64,000 nucleotides of DNA from Pseudomonas duriflava. GTDB taxonomy: Bacteria > Pseudomonadota > Gammaproteobacteria > Pseudomonadales > Pseudomonadaceae. Location of the stretch: positions 186,001 to 250,000 of the forward strand of contig NZ_VLKY01000004.1 in the NCBI RefSeq assembly GCF_007830155.1. The letters are read 5' to 3'. Below the pieces are notes generated by a model that saw nothing but the letters and a program-made list of their open reading frames with translations, was not told the DNA's origin and made no database searches. The position numbers and the translations under genes are program-made. Below are positions 27,473 through 36,244 of the stretch, one piece after another. The first letter of the stretch is position 1, and each line of letters begins with the position of its first letter.

Positions 27473-28393
27473 TCAGGCCAGGCGCTCCTGCCATACTTCG
27501 GCGGCGCTGTGGTGCAGAATTCCATGGCGTCGGGCGAGAACGGTCCGGTCCTTGTCATAACCGCCACCGATTACGGCGGCAACAGGAATATCCCGCCCCA
27601 AACAATGGCGAAGGACGGTTTTATCCCGCTCGGCAATGCCGATATCGCTGAGTTCAAGGTAACCCAGTGCATCGTTGGCATGCACATCCACGCCTGCGTC
27701 ATACAGCACTATATCTGGTTGATACAGCGGCAGCAGGTAATTCAGAGCATCGTCCACAACCTGTCGATAGGCCATATCGCCCATGCCCTTGGGCAGAGGA
27801 ATATCCCAATCGCTCCGTGCCTTAAGGGCCGGGTAATTGGTCTCGCAATGAAGTGAGACGGTTATGGCGTCTGGAACGTTTTCCAGGATCCGGGCGGTGC
27901 CATCGCCCTGATGCACGTCGCAATCGAAGATTAAGACCCGACCGGCCTGTCCGCTCTCCAAGAGATACAGTGCCATGATGGCCAAGTCATTAAAGATGCA
28001 GAATCCGGCAGGAAAGTCGTAATGAGCATGATGCGTGCCGCCTGCCAAGTGACAGGCTAGGCCGTGTTCGCGTGCCAACTCTAGGGTTAGCAGCGAACCG
28101 CCTACAGCGCGTACAGTCCGTCGAGCCAGGGCTTCGCTCCATGGCAAGCCGAGCTGACGCTGTTCAGCCATGCCCAACTCGCCCGCCATATAGCGCTCTA
28201 CATAAACAGGATCATGCGCCAGGGCAAGCAACTCAGGCGAGGGCAATTCAGGTGCATACCCGTTCAAGGAAGTAAACAGGCCCTGTTCGACTAGGTGATT
28301 GTGCAAGAGCCTGAACTTTTCCATGGGAAAGCGATGACCCGCTGGAAAGGGTGGGCTGTAATCGTCGTGGTATACGAGGGGAAGGGCAGTCAT
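27473..28393 (-). CDS. Histone deacetylase-like (AcuC/HDAC) amidohydrolase
   Basis: Zinc-dependent deacetylase of the arginase/HDAC fold, about 306 residues. The charge-relay and metal sites are visible: GGTHHAHYDFPAGFCIFNDLA, VLIFDCDVHQGDGTA, and VLYDAGVDVHANDALG. Bacterial members act on acetylated small amines, acetoin-related targets or proteins. The ATG at 28393 (MTALPLVYHDDY) is used because the upstream gene ends at 28408, leaving 14 bases. It therefore looks like the third gene of the LOV-kinase/ExoD unit. The substrate is unknown. Confidence 0.9.
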   Translation of the reverse strand: MTALPLVYHDDYSPPFPAGHRFPMEKFRLLHNHLVEQGLFTSLNGYAPELPSPELLALAHDPVYVERYMAGELGMAEQRQLGLPWSEALARRTVRAVGGSLLTLELAREHGLACHLAGGTHHAHYDFPAGFCIFNDLAIMALYLLESGQAGRVLIFDCDVHQGDGTARILENVPDAITVSLHCETNYPALKARSDWDIPLPKGMGDMAYRQVVDDALNYLLPLYQPDIVLYDAGVDVHANDALGYLELSDIGIAERDKTVLRHCLGRDIPVAAVIGGGYDKDRTVLARRHGILHHSAAEVWQERLA

Positions 28394-28407
28394 GGGCGGA
28401 GGAGGAT

Positions 28408-29046
28408 TCACAAGAGCAAACGAACGATTATCCAGATGATCCCCACGCAAAAGCCACTGGCAAGAAGAAACAGGAACCCGTCTCGGGCAATCAGCGACAG
28501 GGCGAAGGCCGTCAGGGCGGCGCCAGCCGTGGTGTTGGCAAACGGGACGAGATCAAGCACGGGCATACTGAGGGCGATCAGAATGCAGAGAAGAGCCGTG
28601 AGGTATCGGAAGAGTCCTTTGGTCAGGAAGGTGAGTCGCGGCTGGAGAAAGCGATCTACAACCCGGGCGACCGGATGTAGCAGGCGTAATGATTTACGCA
28701 GCTTGTTACGAGGTACCTGGCGTTTGAGTACCCAGCGGGGCAGCCAGAAGTGTCGGCGACCGAGGAGAAGCTGGCCGCTGACAAGTACAACATAGACCGA
28801 GACCAGCGTAGCAATTCCGGGAATACCGGTCAGAGGCGACAGGGCGATAAGCCCGGCTAACAAAATCAAAGGGCCGAAAGAACGACTACCAATGGCATCG
28901 ATCAGATGTCTAACAGATACTTTTTCCGGGCTGCGACCCACTTCTTCCAGGCAGGTCAGGAATGTTTCAAGATTGATCGGACTGTCATCTTCGGGCGCAC
29001 AGGCATAGTCGTCATCTTCAAGAGCTACATTATCGTTTTCGCTCAT
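28408..29046 (-). CDS. ExoD-family membrane protein
   Basis: A 212-residue inner-membrane protein of the exopolysaccharide synthesis ExoD family. The N-terminal NLETFLTCLEEVGRSPEKVSVRHL and SFGPLILLAGLIALSPLTGIPG are family signatures, followed by TM segments near residues 85-105 and 150-205. Rhizobial ExoD is linked to exopolysaccharide and alkali tolerance; its biochemical activity is not known. The start overlaps the kinase stop by four bases (ATGA), so translation is probably coupled. Confidence 0.88.
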   Translation of the reverse strand: MSENDNVALEDDDYACAPEDDSPINLETFLTCLEEVGRSPEKVSVRHLIDAIGSRSFGPLILLAGLIALSPLTGIPGIATLVSVYVVLVSGQLLLGRRHFWLPRWVLKRQVPRNKLRKSLRLLHPVARVVDRFLQPRLTFLTKGLFRYLTALLCILIALSMPVLDLVPFANTTAGAALTAFALSLIARDGFLFLLASGFCVGIIWIIVRLLL

Positions 29047-30665
29047 CCAGCTTCATCCAGTATTCGTCGAACCCGGCGCGCCAGTTCCAGCCGGCCATAA
29101 GGTTTGCTTAATACCTCGAATTCCGAGGTGTCAGTCTCGTTGCGCTCGAAAGTGGTGTCTGCATATCCTGTGGTCAGCAGTACTTTTACATGAGGCCAGC
29201 GGCGACGTGCCTCCTGGGCCAGCATCACACCATTCATGCCGCCCGGCATGATCAGATCGCTAAACAGCATGTGAATCTGCGGCTGCGCTTCAAGAGCGGC
29301 CAGTGCTTCACGACCGTTGTAGGCGACTCGCACCGAGTAACCGAACTCTTCCAGAATAGCCTGGGCTAGCGCGGCGACCTCTTCGCGGTCATCCACAACC
29401 AGTATCGTTTCATGACCTGGCTCGTCGGAAGGTGCAGAAGCCGCTGTAGTGTTCTGGCCCGCGTCATCCTGGGCCGCTGCTGGAAAGTAAAGGCGTACCG
29501 TAGTGCCCATGCCGACTTCCGAATAAAGTCGGACCGCTCCGCCGGATTGCTTCATGAAACCGTAGACCATGGATAGCCCGAGACCAGTGCCTTTTCCTTC
29601 TTCCTTGGTGGTGAAAAAGGGGTCAAGCACACGGCCCAGGATTTCTGGCGGGATGCCCTCTCCTGTATCGGTAATGGAGACGCATACATAGCGTCCTGGT
29701 GCCAGGCTTCCGTAGGACATGTCCTGGGGCGTGATCTCAACATTGCGTGTTTCGAGAGTAACGTGTCCCTGCTGGCGAGATTCCATGGCATCTCTAGCAT
29801 TGGCCAGGATATTGATCATGGCCATCTCGGCCTGGGTAGGATCAATCTTGCAATTCCACAGCTCGGAGGAGAGGCGTGTTGTTAGCGGATAGGCCTCACC
29901 CAAGGTATGGGCCAGCAGCTCGACGCGCCCGGCGATAAGTTCATTGAGGTTGAGCGTGCGGCCGGTCAGGCGCTGCTTGCGTGCAAAGGCGAGCAATTGT
30001 TGGGTAAGGGTTGCGGCCCGGTTCACGGCATCCCGAGTGCTGTCTACATGCCGCTTGGCTTTTTCCCGGTCCATATCCGTGCGGTCCAGATTGATCCGCA
30101 GAATGTCCAGATAGCCGACCATGACTTGAAGTAGGTTATTGAAGTCATGGGCGATACCACCGGTTAGCTGGCCAAGGGCTTCCATTTTTTGCGCTTGGCT
30201 CAAGGCTTCTTCAGCATCATGGCGGCGACTGACATCCAGTTGTGAAGAGAAAAAATAAACAAGTTCTCCAGCCCTGTTAAAAACCGGCGAGATGTACAGG
30301 GCATTCCAGAAGGTCGAGCCGTCCTTACGGTAGTTAAGGATTTCCACCGAGCATTCCTTGCGCGCATCGATACTGTCTCGGACGACTTTAACCATGTCGA
30401 GATCTGTATCAGGCCCTTGAAGAAAACGGCAGTTGCGCCCAAGCACTTCGCTCTCTTCGTAACCGGTCGCCCTTAAAAAGGCTTCGTTTGCAAAAATAAT
30501 TGGATTATCAGGCTGGCGAGGATCGGTCACGAGCATAGGAATGCGCGTCATTTTCACCGCAGCGAAAAAGAGATCGCTGTGTTGGCTATGGACTTCATCG
30601 GGCATACCTTCCGTGACGTGATAGCGGCCGTCGCCAACCGGTTTTTTTGGGTTATCTGAAGTCAT
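29043..30665 (-). CDS. LOV-domain hybrid histidine kinase (blue-light sensor)
   Basis: Soluble hybrid kinase of about 540 residues. The N-terminal PAS domain is a LOV domain: GRNCRFLQ has the flavin-adduct cysteine at about residue 79, and the following [15 protein letters not shown] and [13 protein letters not shown] segments carry the flavin contacts. HisKA with [12 protein letters not shown], a HATPase ([18 protein letters not shown]) and a C-terminal receiver ([20 protein letters not shown]) follow. This is the layout of the Pseudomonas syringae LOV histidine kinase. The ATG at 30665 (MTSDNPKKP) is preferred to 30692. It is followed without gap by exoD. Confidence 0.93.
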   Translation of the reverse strand: MTSDNPKKPVGDGRYHVTEGMPDEVHSQHSDLFFAAVKMTRIPMLVTDPRQPDNPIIFANEAFLRATGYEESEVLGRNCRFLQGPDTDLDMVKVVRDSIDARKECSVEILNYRKDGSTFWNALYISPVFNRAGELVYFFSSQLDVSRRHDAEEALSQAQKMEALGQLTGGIAHDFNNLLQVMVGYLDILRINLDRTDMDREKAKRHVDSTRDAVNRAATLTQQLLAFARKQRLTGRTLNLNELIAGRVELLAHTLGEAYPLTTRLSSELWNCKIDPTQAEMAMINILANARDAMESRQQGHVTLETRNVEITPQDMSYGSLAPGRYVCVSITDTGEGIPPEILGRVLDPFFTTKEEGKGTGLGLSMVYGFMKQSGGAVRLYSEVGMGTTVRLYFPAAAQDDAGQNTTAASAPSDEPGHETILVVDDREEVAALAQAILEEFGYSVRVAYNGREALAALEAQPQIHMLFSDLIMPGGMNGVMLAQEARRRWPHVKVLLTTGYADTTFERNETDTSEFEVLSKPYGRLELARRVRRILDEAG

Positions 30666-30933
30666 AGCGCCTAAAAAGCCTAAGAAACGCAATATTGATA
30701 TTTAGGACCATCCGATACGGCTATCGACTCAGGGCAGAGCCAATTATTTGCTCGGGTAGGTGGTCGGGTAAGCAAGTACTTGGAGTCCGGGTACGACTCG
30801 GTCAACTGGTCATAGTGCCGGTTCCTTTTAATGACGCCAAGTTAAGTACATCTCAGTACACCTAATTTAGTGTGCAGGGAATGCTACCGCTAGTTGACAG
30901 TCCCAAGAGTAAGTGATTGTTGAGGACGTTCTT

Positions 30934-31530
30934 ATGAATCCGGCCTATCCACATGTTTTACGCACCGAGCGGCTGTTGTTAAGACCTTGGCGCAAGGATG
31001 ACTATGCTCCCTTCGCAGCGCAAAGTGCTGATCCTAAAGTCATGGAATTCTTTCCTAAATGCCTGGACGAAGAGGAAAGCGAGCGCTTGATCGAGCGAAT
31101 CCAAGAGCACTTCCATGAGCATGGCTATGGCTGGTGGGCGGTTGAAGTCAAGAATGGCCCCGCATTCATTGGGTATGTGGGGCTTGAGCACTCAAATTTT
31201 GAGGCCCCCTTCACGCCTGCTGTCGAGATTGGTTGGCGTCTGGGCTCGGAGTATTGGGATGAAGGATATGCTCACGAGGCAGCAGAGGCCGTACTCGCGT
31301 TTGGCTTTGAACAGATCGGGTTGGAAGAAATCGTCGCCTTTACCGTTCCGGCCAACGAACGCTCGCGTGGCTTGATGGAACGCCTAGGCATGCGCTATGA
31401 CCCAGCAGATGACTTCGAGCATCCCCGACTGCCTGATGGCCATCCGCTACGTCATCATGTGTTATATCGTCTGAGCCGCCATCAATGGATTCGCAAACAG
31501 GAAACGGGTGATTCTATCCAGGTTTGCTGA
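30934..31530 (+). CDS. GNAT-family N-acetyltransferase (RimJ/RimL type)
   Basis: Acetyl-CoA-dependent acetyltransferase of 198 residues. The N-terminal LRTERLLLRPWRKDDYAPF is the RimJ/RimL-like pattern; the CoA-binding region reads EYWDEGYAHEAAEAVLAFGFEQ; and FTVPANERSRGLMERLGMRYDPADDFEHP is the usual ending. ATG at 30934 follows GAGGAC. A nitroreductase-type gene starts 20 bases after its stop, so the two are likely co-transcribed. The substrate is unknown. Confidence 0.93.
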   Translation: MNPAYPHVLRTERLLLRPWRKDDYAPFAAQSADPKVMEFFPKCLDEEESERLIERIQEHFHEHGYGWWAVEVKNGPAFIGYVGLEHSNFEAPFTPAVEIGWRLGSEYWDEGYAHEAAEAVLAFGFEQIGLEEIVAFTVPANERSRGLMERLGMRYDPADDFEHPRLPDGHPLRHHVLYRLSRHQWIRKQETGDSIQVC

Positions 31531-31549
31531 CTGCTATTCAGAGGATTAC

Positions 31550-33163
31550 ATGAGCCCAGAAGATATCGTTCGCGCCTATCATGAGGTGAGCATGCATCGG
31601 CGTGAGGGCTATGCACCCGGCCCTGGTCTACTCGACTGGGCCAACCAGCCGGCACCGTTCCGGCGTTATCGGGGATGCGAAACGATCCCACTGCTGCGCC
31701 GAGCGCTTGAAGACTCTCCTGTCTACGAAGCTGTTTTCGCCGGCCCGGTGGGTGAACCAGCACCGCTGGACCCGGCCAGTATTTCCCGATTTTTCTATGA
31801 CAGCCTGGCCATTTCCGCCTGGAAAGAGGCTGGCGAAAATCGGTGGGCCCTGCGTATCAATCCGTCTTCAGGCAACCTGCACCCAACGGAGGCGTATGTT
31901 CTATTGCCGCCCGGTGCGCTGGGTGAGCGCGCCTTGATGGCACACTATACTGCCGATATCCATGGACTTGAGATTCGGGCCGAACTGCCTGAAATCCTGG
32001 ATCAGAGCATTATTGAAGCCTTGCCACCGGGCGGCTTTCTGTTGGGGCTGTCCAGTATTTATTGGCGGGAGGCCTGGAAATACGGTGAGCGCGCCTGGCG
32101 TTATTGTCAGCATGATGTAGGACATGCCTTGGCAGCCGTCTCGCTTTCGGCGGCCGCGTTGGGCTGGGAAACACGTGTATTGCAAGGCGTGGGTGACGCT
32201 ACGCTGGACGCGGCCTTTGGACTCGACCGCGAGTCCTTTAGTGAGCGAGAGCGTATGGAGTTCCTGATATGGGTTGGTCCGCCTTTGTCGGCCGAACCTT
32301 CCTTGCCGGACAGTCTGTTTGATGTAATGCGTGCATTGCAGTTTCGTGGCACGCCGAATCGGCTGTCGCGGGAGTATGTCTGTTGGCCGGAGCTTGAACG
32401 TGTGGCAGAGGCATGCCGCGCTCCAGGACGTGTGCCAAATAGCGTGCCTGTCGAGCGGGGCGTATTGACCCAAGAAAATCCTGATCTGTTGCTGCGACCG
32501 TTATTACATCAGCGCCGCAGCGCACAGTCCATGGACGGGCGAACGGGTATTTCTGCGGAACTGTTGTTCGATTGGCTAAGAAGGACCTTGCCAGCACGTT
32601 CCCCCGTCCCGTTCGCAACCCTGGGTAAGCCCGCTCAAGTCGACCTGTTATTGTTCGTACACCGTGTCGTAGGGCTCACGCCTGGCCTTTACTGGTTGGC
32701 CCGCAGTGAGGGTGAACTAACAATAACGGCACGCTCCGATCTGCGTTGGGAGGCCATAACGGCCGCAGAAGATCTCAAGCTGTTCCGTCTGTTGGAAGGC
32801 GATACCACAGAGCTTTCCGCAAGATTGGCCTGCGGGCAGGATATCGCCTCGGACGGCTGCCTTAGTCTGGCCATGATGGGGCGTTTCGATGAGGCACTGG
32901 CTCAAGGGGCCTGGTGCTATCCACGCCTGTTCTGGGAAGCAGGACAGATTGGTCAGGTCCTTTATCTGGAGGCCGAGGCAGCTGGCTTGTCGGGTACAGG
33001 GATCGGCTGCTATTTCGACCCGCTTGTGCATGATCTGCTCGGGTTCACAGACACGGCTTGGCAAAGCCTTTATCACTTTACGATGGGCCGAGCCACGGTA
33101 GACATACGTTTGACCTCACTACCAGCCTATCCGGCGCCGCCCAACGATTTTATGCCGCAGTAG
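31550..33163 (+). CDS. SagB/ThcOx-family (double nitroreductase-fold) oxidoreductase
   Basis: A 537-residue protein with two nitroreductase-like halves. The first has WALRINPSSGNLHPTEAYVLLP and a dimer-type GHALAAVSLSAAALGW; the second starts at LLHQRRSAQSMDGRTG and ends with LYLEAEAAGLSGTGIGCYFD. This is the SagB/ThcOx type, whose best known members are FMN dehydrogenases that oxidise azolines in peptide maturation. No YcaO cyclodehydratase or precursor peptide is next to it, so that role is not supported here. ATG at 31550 has AGAGGA in front. Confidence 0.85.
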   Translation: MSPEDIVRAYHEVSMHRREGYAPGPGLLDWANQPAPFRRYRGCETIPLLRRALEDSPVYEAVFAGPVGEPAPLDPASISRFFYDSLAISAWKEAGENRWALRINPSSGNLHPTEAYVLLPPGALGERALMAHYTADIHGLEIRAELPEILDQSIIEALPPGGFLLGLSSIYWREAWKYGERAWRYCQHDVGHALAAVSLSAAALGWETRVLQGVGDATLDAAFGLDRESFSERERMEFLIWVGPPLSAEPSLPDSLFDVMRALQFRGTPNRLSREYVCWPELERVAEACRAPGRVPNSVPVERGVLTQENPDLLLRPLLHQRRSAQSMDGRTGISAELLFDWLRRTLPARSPVPFATLGKPAQVDLLLFVHRVVGLTPGLYWLARSEGELTITARSDLRWEAITAAEDLKLFRLLEGDTTELSARLACGQDIASDGCLSLAMMGRFDEALAQGAWCYPRLFWEAGQIGQVLYLEAEAAGLSGTGIGCYFDPLVHDLLGFTDTAWQSLYHFTMGRATVDIRLTSLPAYPAPPNDFMPQ

Positions 33164-33217
33164 CGCAAACCGCCTTTTATTATTAGGTAATGGGTAAGGC
33201 GTGCCGATTGACTAGAG

Positions 33218-33254
33218 CCCTTTGTAAAGGGAAAGCAGTACCCGCTAGGCGGGT
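33218..33254. other. Two small hairpins before tesB
   Basis: CCCTTTGTAAAGGG (33218-33231) and ACCCGC-TAG-GCGGGT (33240-33254) are short inverted repeats in the 213-base gap between the SagB-type gene and tesB. Neither has a T run. They may mark the 3' end of the upstream transcript. Nothing else is evident in the gap. Confidence 0.35.
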
Positions 33255-33376
33255 TGAGCAGGCGGGGTTGGGGTGCACTACTCGGTAGCGGTCTGGCTAA
33301 AAACACAACAACAGGATTGCAGTTTTATTGAGTATGATTTCGTCATTATTAAAACGATAACGTAACGGAAACCATA

Positions 33377-34237
33377 ATGAGCACAGTTCTGGATCATCTG
33401 GTCACTTTGTTGAGCCTGGAGTCCATCGAAGAAAACCTGTACCGGGGCCGCAGTCAGGATTTGGGTTTTCCTCAGTTGTTTGGCGGGCATGTGCTTGGGC
33501 AGGCACTGTCGGCAGCGAGCCAAACGGTAGATACCTCACGACAAGTGCATTCGTTACATGGCTATTTCTTGCGCCCAGGCGATGTCATGCTACCAGTCGT
33601 ATATGAAGTCGATCGCGTACGTGATGGTGGCAGTTTCACTACGCGTCGGGTGACTGCTATACAGAAAGGTAAGCCTATTTTCTTTTGCAGCGCTTCCTTT
33701 CAAGCCCTGGAGCCAGGGTTTGAACATCAAGGCGACATGCCGGACGTGCCAGAGCCCGATACGCTGGCTTCTGAGTTGGACTATATCCAACAGTTCGCCC
33801 AGCTTATTCCCGAGCCGCTGCGCGACAAGCTGCTGGCACCCAAGCCGATCGAGATTCGTCCGGTCAAGATGACACACCCGTTCAACCCAGAGGCGACGGC
33901 GCCGGTTCAGCATGTCTGGTTCCGAGCCAGCGGCGAGTTACCCGATAATCCGGCACTGCATCGCTATCTTTTGGCCTATGCCTCTGATTTTAACCTACTG
34001 CCTACGTCGCTGCTGCCTCATGGCATCAGCTTCTGGAACAGGGAGCTGCAAATTGCCAGCCTCGACCATGCCATCTGGTTCCACCAGCCGTTTCGAGTCG
34101 ATGACTGGCTGCTCTATTCAATGGATAGCCCCTGGGCAGGCGGTGCGCGTGGATTGTGCCGGGGCAGTATCTATAACCGGGCTGGCCAGCTAGTGGCCTC
34201 TGTTGCTCAGGAAGGTCTTATTCGCAAGCGCAGCTAA
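33377..34237 (+). CDS. tesB: Acyl-CoA thioesterase II
   Basis: Hydrolyses medium- and long-chain acyl-CoA to fatty acid and CoA. The 286 residues form two hotdog domains. The N-terminal half has YRGRSQDLGFPQLFGGHVLGQAL and SLHGYFLRPGD; the C-terminal half has YLLAYASDFNLLPTSLLPHG, with the catalytic Asp, and SLDHAIWFHQPFRVDDWLLY. These are all standard TesB positions. The gene stands alone with AACGGAAACC before the ATG, and ends in a strong terminator. Confidence 0.95.
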   Translation: MSTVLDHLVTLLSLESIEENLYRGRSQDLGFPQLFGGHVLGQALSAASQTVDTSRQVHSLHGYFLRPGDVMLPVVYEVDRVRDGGSFTTRRVTAIQKGKPIFFCSASFQALEPGFEHQGDMPDVPEPDTLASELDYIQQFAQLIPEPLRDKLLAPKPIEIRPVKMTHPFNPEATAPVQHVWFRASGELPDNPALHRYLLAYASDFNLLPTSLLPHGISFWNRELQIASLDHAIWFHQPFRVDDWLLYSMDSPWAGGARGLCRGSIYNRAGQLVASVAQEGLIRKRS

Positions 34238-34258
34238 GCGGTATTCGTGTCTGATCAG

Positions 34259-34283
34259 GGCTGCCTTCCAGGCGGCCTTTTTT
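34259..34283 (+). terminator. Rho-independent terminator after tesB
   Basis: GGCTGCCT pairs with AGGCGGCC (one G-U) over a three-base loop, followed by six Ts. It lies 21 bases after the tesB stop. Confidence 0.88.
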
Positions 34284-34489
34284 ATAAGCCTCTTAGGGTA
34301 CGAATGCCATGGCCTGCCTCCTGATGACTGGAGCGGATAAAGAGCACGGCGGCTAACGTCAGCTTCTATGCTGATTTCGCCAGACGCGTTTTTAGTCTGG
34401 ATTGCTGTCAGGGTAATAGTCGACGCGAGGATATCGAGGGTATCGCAAGGACTATCGCCCCTTCATAAGCCGAAATCAGGGATTCCGCC

Positions 34490-35662
34490 ATGTTCAGCTT
34501 GAAACCTTTCGCAGCCGTTTTTCTCGTCGCCGCCACTCCATATGCCTCTGCCGAATCCAACAGCGCAGAACTCACCCAAACCGGTAATAGCAACACTGCC
34601 GAGCTGCTCCAGGAGGGCAGCGGAAACCAGAGCGTCCAAGAGCAGCTTGGCCTCAACAGTATTCAGTCCGTCGAGCAACGCGGCATGCTTAATACCGTTG
34701 CCGTATATCAGGGTGAGGATACTGACGGGGCAAGCGTCCAGATTGACCATTCAGGTGATAATCATCTGGCTACTGTCAACCAGGATATCAATGGACAGGC
34801 CTGGGTCACCCTGACACAAACAGGTAGCCTCAATGAGGTGAACGTTAGTCAGACCGACTCGTATACAGGGCAGGTCACCAGTGTGCAGGACGGCACTGGG
34901 AACCTTCATGTTCTACAGCAATATTATATGGTCCAGGGCGGTCTCATTGATGCGACATCCGTAGGCAATGCCAATACGGTTCATGTCAGTCAGGATACGG
35001 TAGGTACGTTCACTCACGCCTATCTGCGCCAGACGGGTGATAACAACCTGCTCGACGTCAGTCAGTCATGGATCTACCAGTGGACAGTGGCCGAACAATC
35101 AGGCAACGGCAATAGCGCCATAGTGAGACAAAAAGGATTGAGTGCAAAAGATGTAATGGGACGAAACTCAAGCGTTCAGGTCAGCCAGCAAGGTGATGAT
35201 AACCGAGTAGACGCCGACCAGAGCGGCCTTGCCAATAACATAGGCTCCGAGCAGAACGGCAATCGCAACAGCCTGGAGATTATTCAGTCAGGCGGTATCG
35301 GCTACATGTTTACCGGCGGGCTTAACGACATCACGACTACCGTTAATGGGGATGACAACATGATGAGTATTACCCAGACAGGCGGGACCAATGAAAACAA
35401 CGATATCGTGGCGACCCAAACAGGTAATGATAACGAGATGACCCTAAGCCAGCTGGGTACGATGGACAGTGTGATTGACGTAGCTCAGGTTGGCGACAGC
35501 CATCAGATGATGATTACACAGAACCAGACGGTAGGGGATGTGATTCAATTGACCCAGGAGGGGGCGGCTCAGGTTATTACGCTAGAACACTCAGGAGCAG
35601 GCAATGAAGTCACTATTGCCCAGAGTGGAATGGCTAATATGGCGTCGGTCATCCAGCAATAA
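34490..35662 (+). CDS. Curlin-repeat (CsgA/CsgB-like) secreted protein, orphan
   Basis: A 390-residue secreted protein built from curlin-type repeats. The signal peptide is MFSLKPFAAVFLVAATPYASA. The mature part repeats a pattern of Q-x-G-x-x-N with a further Q about ten residues on: QTGNSNTAELLQEGSGN, QTGDNNLLDVSQ, QQGDDNRVDADQSGLANN, QNGNRNSLEIIQSG, QTGNDNEMTLSQLG and others. Asn, Gln, Gly, Ser and Thr dominate. Curli-type amyloids share this architecture, with the repeats stacking as a beta-helix. It is much longer than CsgA (about 150 residues). No csgB, csgE, csgF, csgG or csgD lies next to it. A terminator-like hairpin follows. Confidence 0.88.
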   Translation: MFSLKPFAAVFLVAATPYASAESNSAELTQTGNSNTAELLQEGSGNQSVQEQLGLNSIQSVEQRGMLNTVAVYQGEDTDGASVQIDHSGDNHLATVNQDINGQAWVTLTQTGSLNEVNVSQTDSYTGQVTSVQDGTGNLHVLQQYYMVQGGLIDATSVGNANTVHVSQDTVGTFTHAYLRQTGDNNLLDVSQSWIYQWTVAEQSGNGNSAIVRQKGLSAKDVMGRNSSVQVSQQGDDNRVDADQSGLANNIGSEQNGNRNSLEIIQSGGIGYMFTGGLNDITTTVNGDDNMMSITQTGGTNENNDIVATQTGNDNEMTLSQLGTMDSVIDVAQVGDSHQMMITQNQTVGDVIQLTQEGAAQVITLEHSGAGNEVTIAQSGMANMASVIQQ

Positions 35663-35679
35663 TTCCAGATCCTTTCATA

Positions 35680-35719
35680 GACGCCAGAGGTATCTGTTGC
35701 CAATGGCGTCCTTTGTCTT
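35680..35719 (+). terminator. Possible terminator after the curlin-repeat gene
   Basis: GACGCCA (35680) pairs with TGGCGTC (35704) over a 17-base loop and is followed by CTTTGTCTT. The stem is short and the T run broken, so confidence is limited. It separates the curlin gene from the LexA-boxed small gene. Confidence 0.42.
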
Positions 35720-35791
35720 AGCTATTAAACACCTTGGGTTAGTCATAAAATCTTTATGGATCGAGAGGTTGCCCTTTTTTCCTTTGCTGAC

Positions 35792-35811
35792 TACTGTATA
35801 AAAAAACAGTA
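35792..35811 (+). promoter_or_regulatory. LexA (SOS) box
   Basis: The 20 bases contain CTGTATAAAAAAACAG, which matches the gammaproteobacterial CTG-N10-CAG LexA operator with an AT-rich core, within a perfect TACTGT...ACAGTA outer palindrome. It lies 19 bases before the ATG of a small gene, where LexA would block transcription or its start. Assignment to LexA is by consensus; binding is not shown. Confidence 0.85.
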
Positions 35812-35830
35812 TTCGGCAAAGGAGGGTATA

Positions 35831-36022
35831 ATGAAGGCTATGGCGGATCAGGCATTCTGGACAGAGGCCGACAAGGCTGGTGTACAGGCGGAAGAAGATC
35901 GTTGTCGAGCGCTTGAACTCGAGCGGCGTTACCATCTCTCAGTGATCAAGGATTTGCGTCATTATGTACTCGCTCTCGAAAAGGAAAACGAGCGCTTGCG
36001 TAAGGCGGTTAAAAACACATGA
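35831..36022 (+). CDS. Small LexA-boxed coiled-coil protein, 63 residues
   Basis: A 63-residue protein starting at the ATG at 35831, which has an ideal AAGGAGG five bases upstream. An earlier in-frame ATG at 35756 lies before the LexA box and has no ribosome site, so it is rejected. It has an acidic N-terminus (FWTEADKAG) and a long charged helix with heptad character (ELERRYHLSVIKDLRHYVLALEKENERLRK). No catalytic motif or membrane segment is visible. I do not recognise the family. The SOS box suggests expression on DNA damage; a small regulator of a larger complex is possible, but that is inference. Confidence 0.72.
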   Translation: MKAMADQAFWTEADKAGVQAEEDRCRALELERRYHLSVIKDLRHYVLALEKENERLRKAVKNT

Positions 36023-36244
36023 CCGTGTTTAGGTGATGGAAAAGCCTTATTCTTTGTTCTGTAGCGGCTGCGGTTATAGCCATTTATCGGTCTGGCGGGG
36101 TAAAGTTCGAACCGGCCTCATCATGGGTATGTCATTGGTTACAGCGTAATGACTCCCTGGTGGAGCATTAACATGGGCACGTTAGAGGGCACGGGTTGAC
36201 CAGTCCGGCCCTTCGCAAGGCTTATATAGGAACACTGTATAATC

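Noticed and set aside
33164-33376. tRNA or small RNA in the gap before tesB
   Set aside because: The two short hairpins do not build a cloverleaf, and no promoter-terminator pair is seen.
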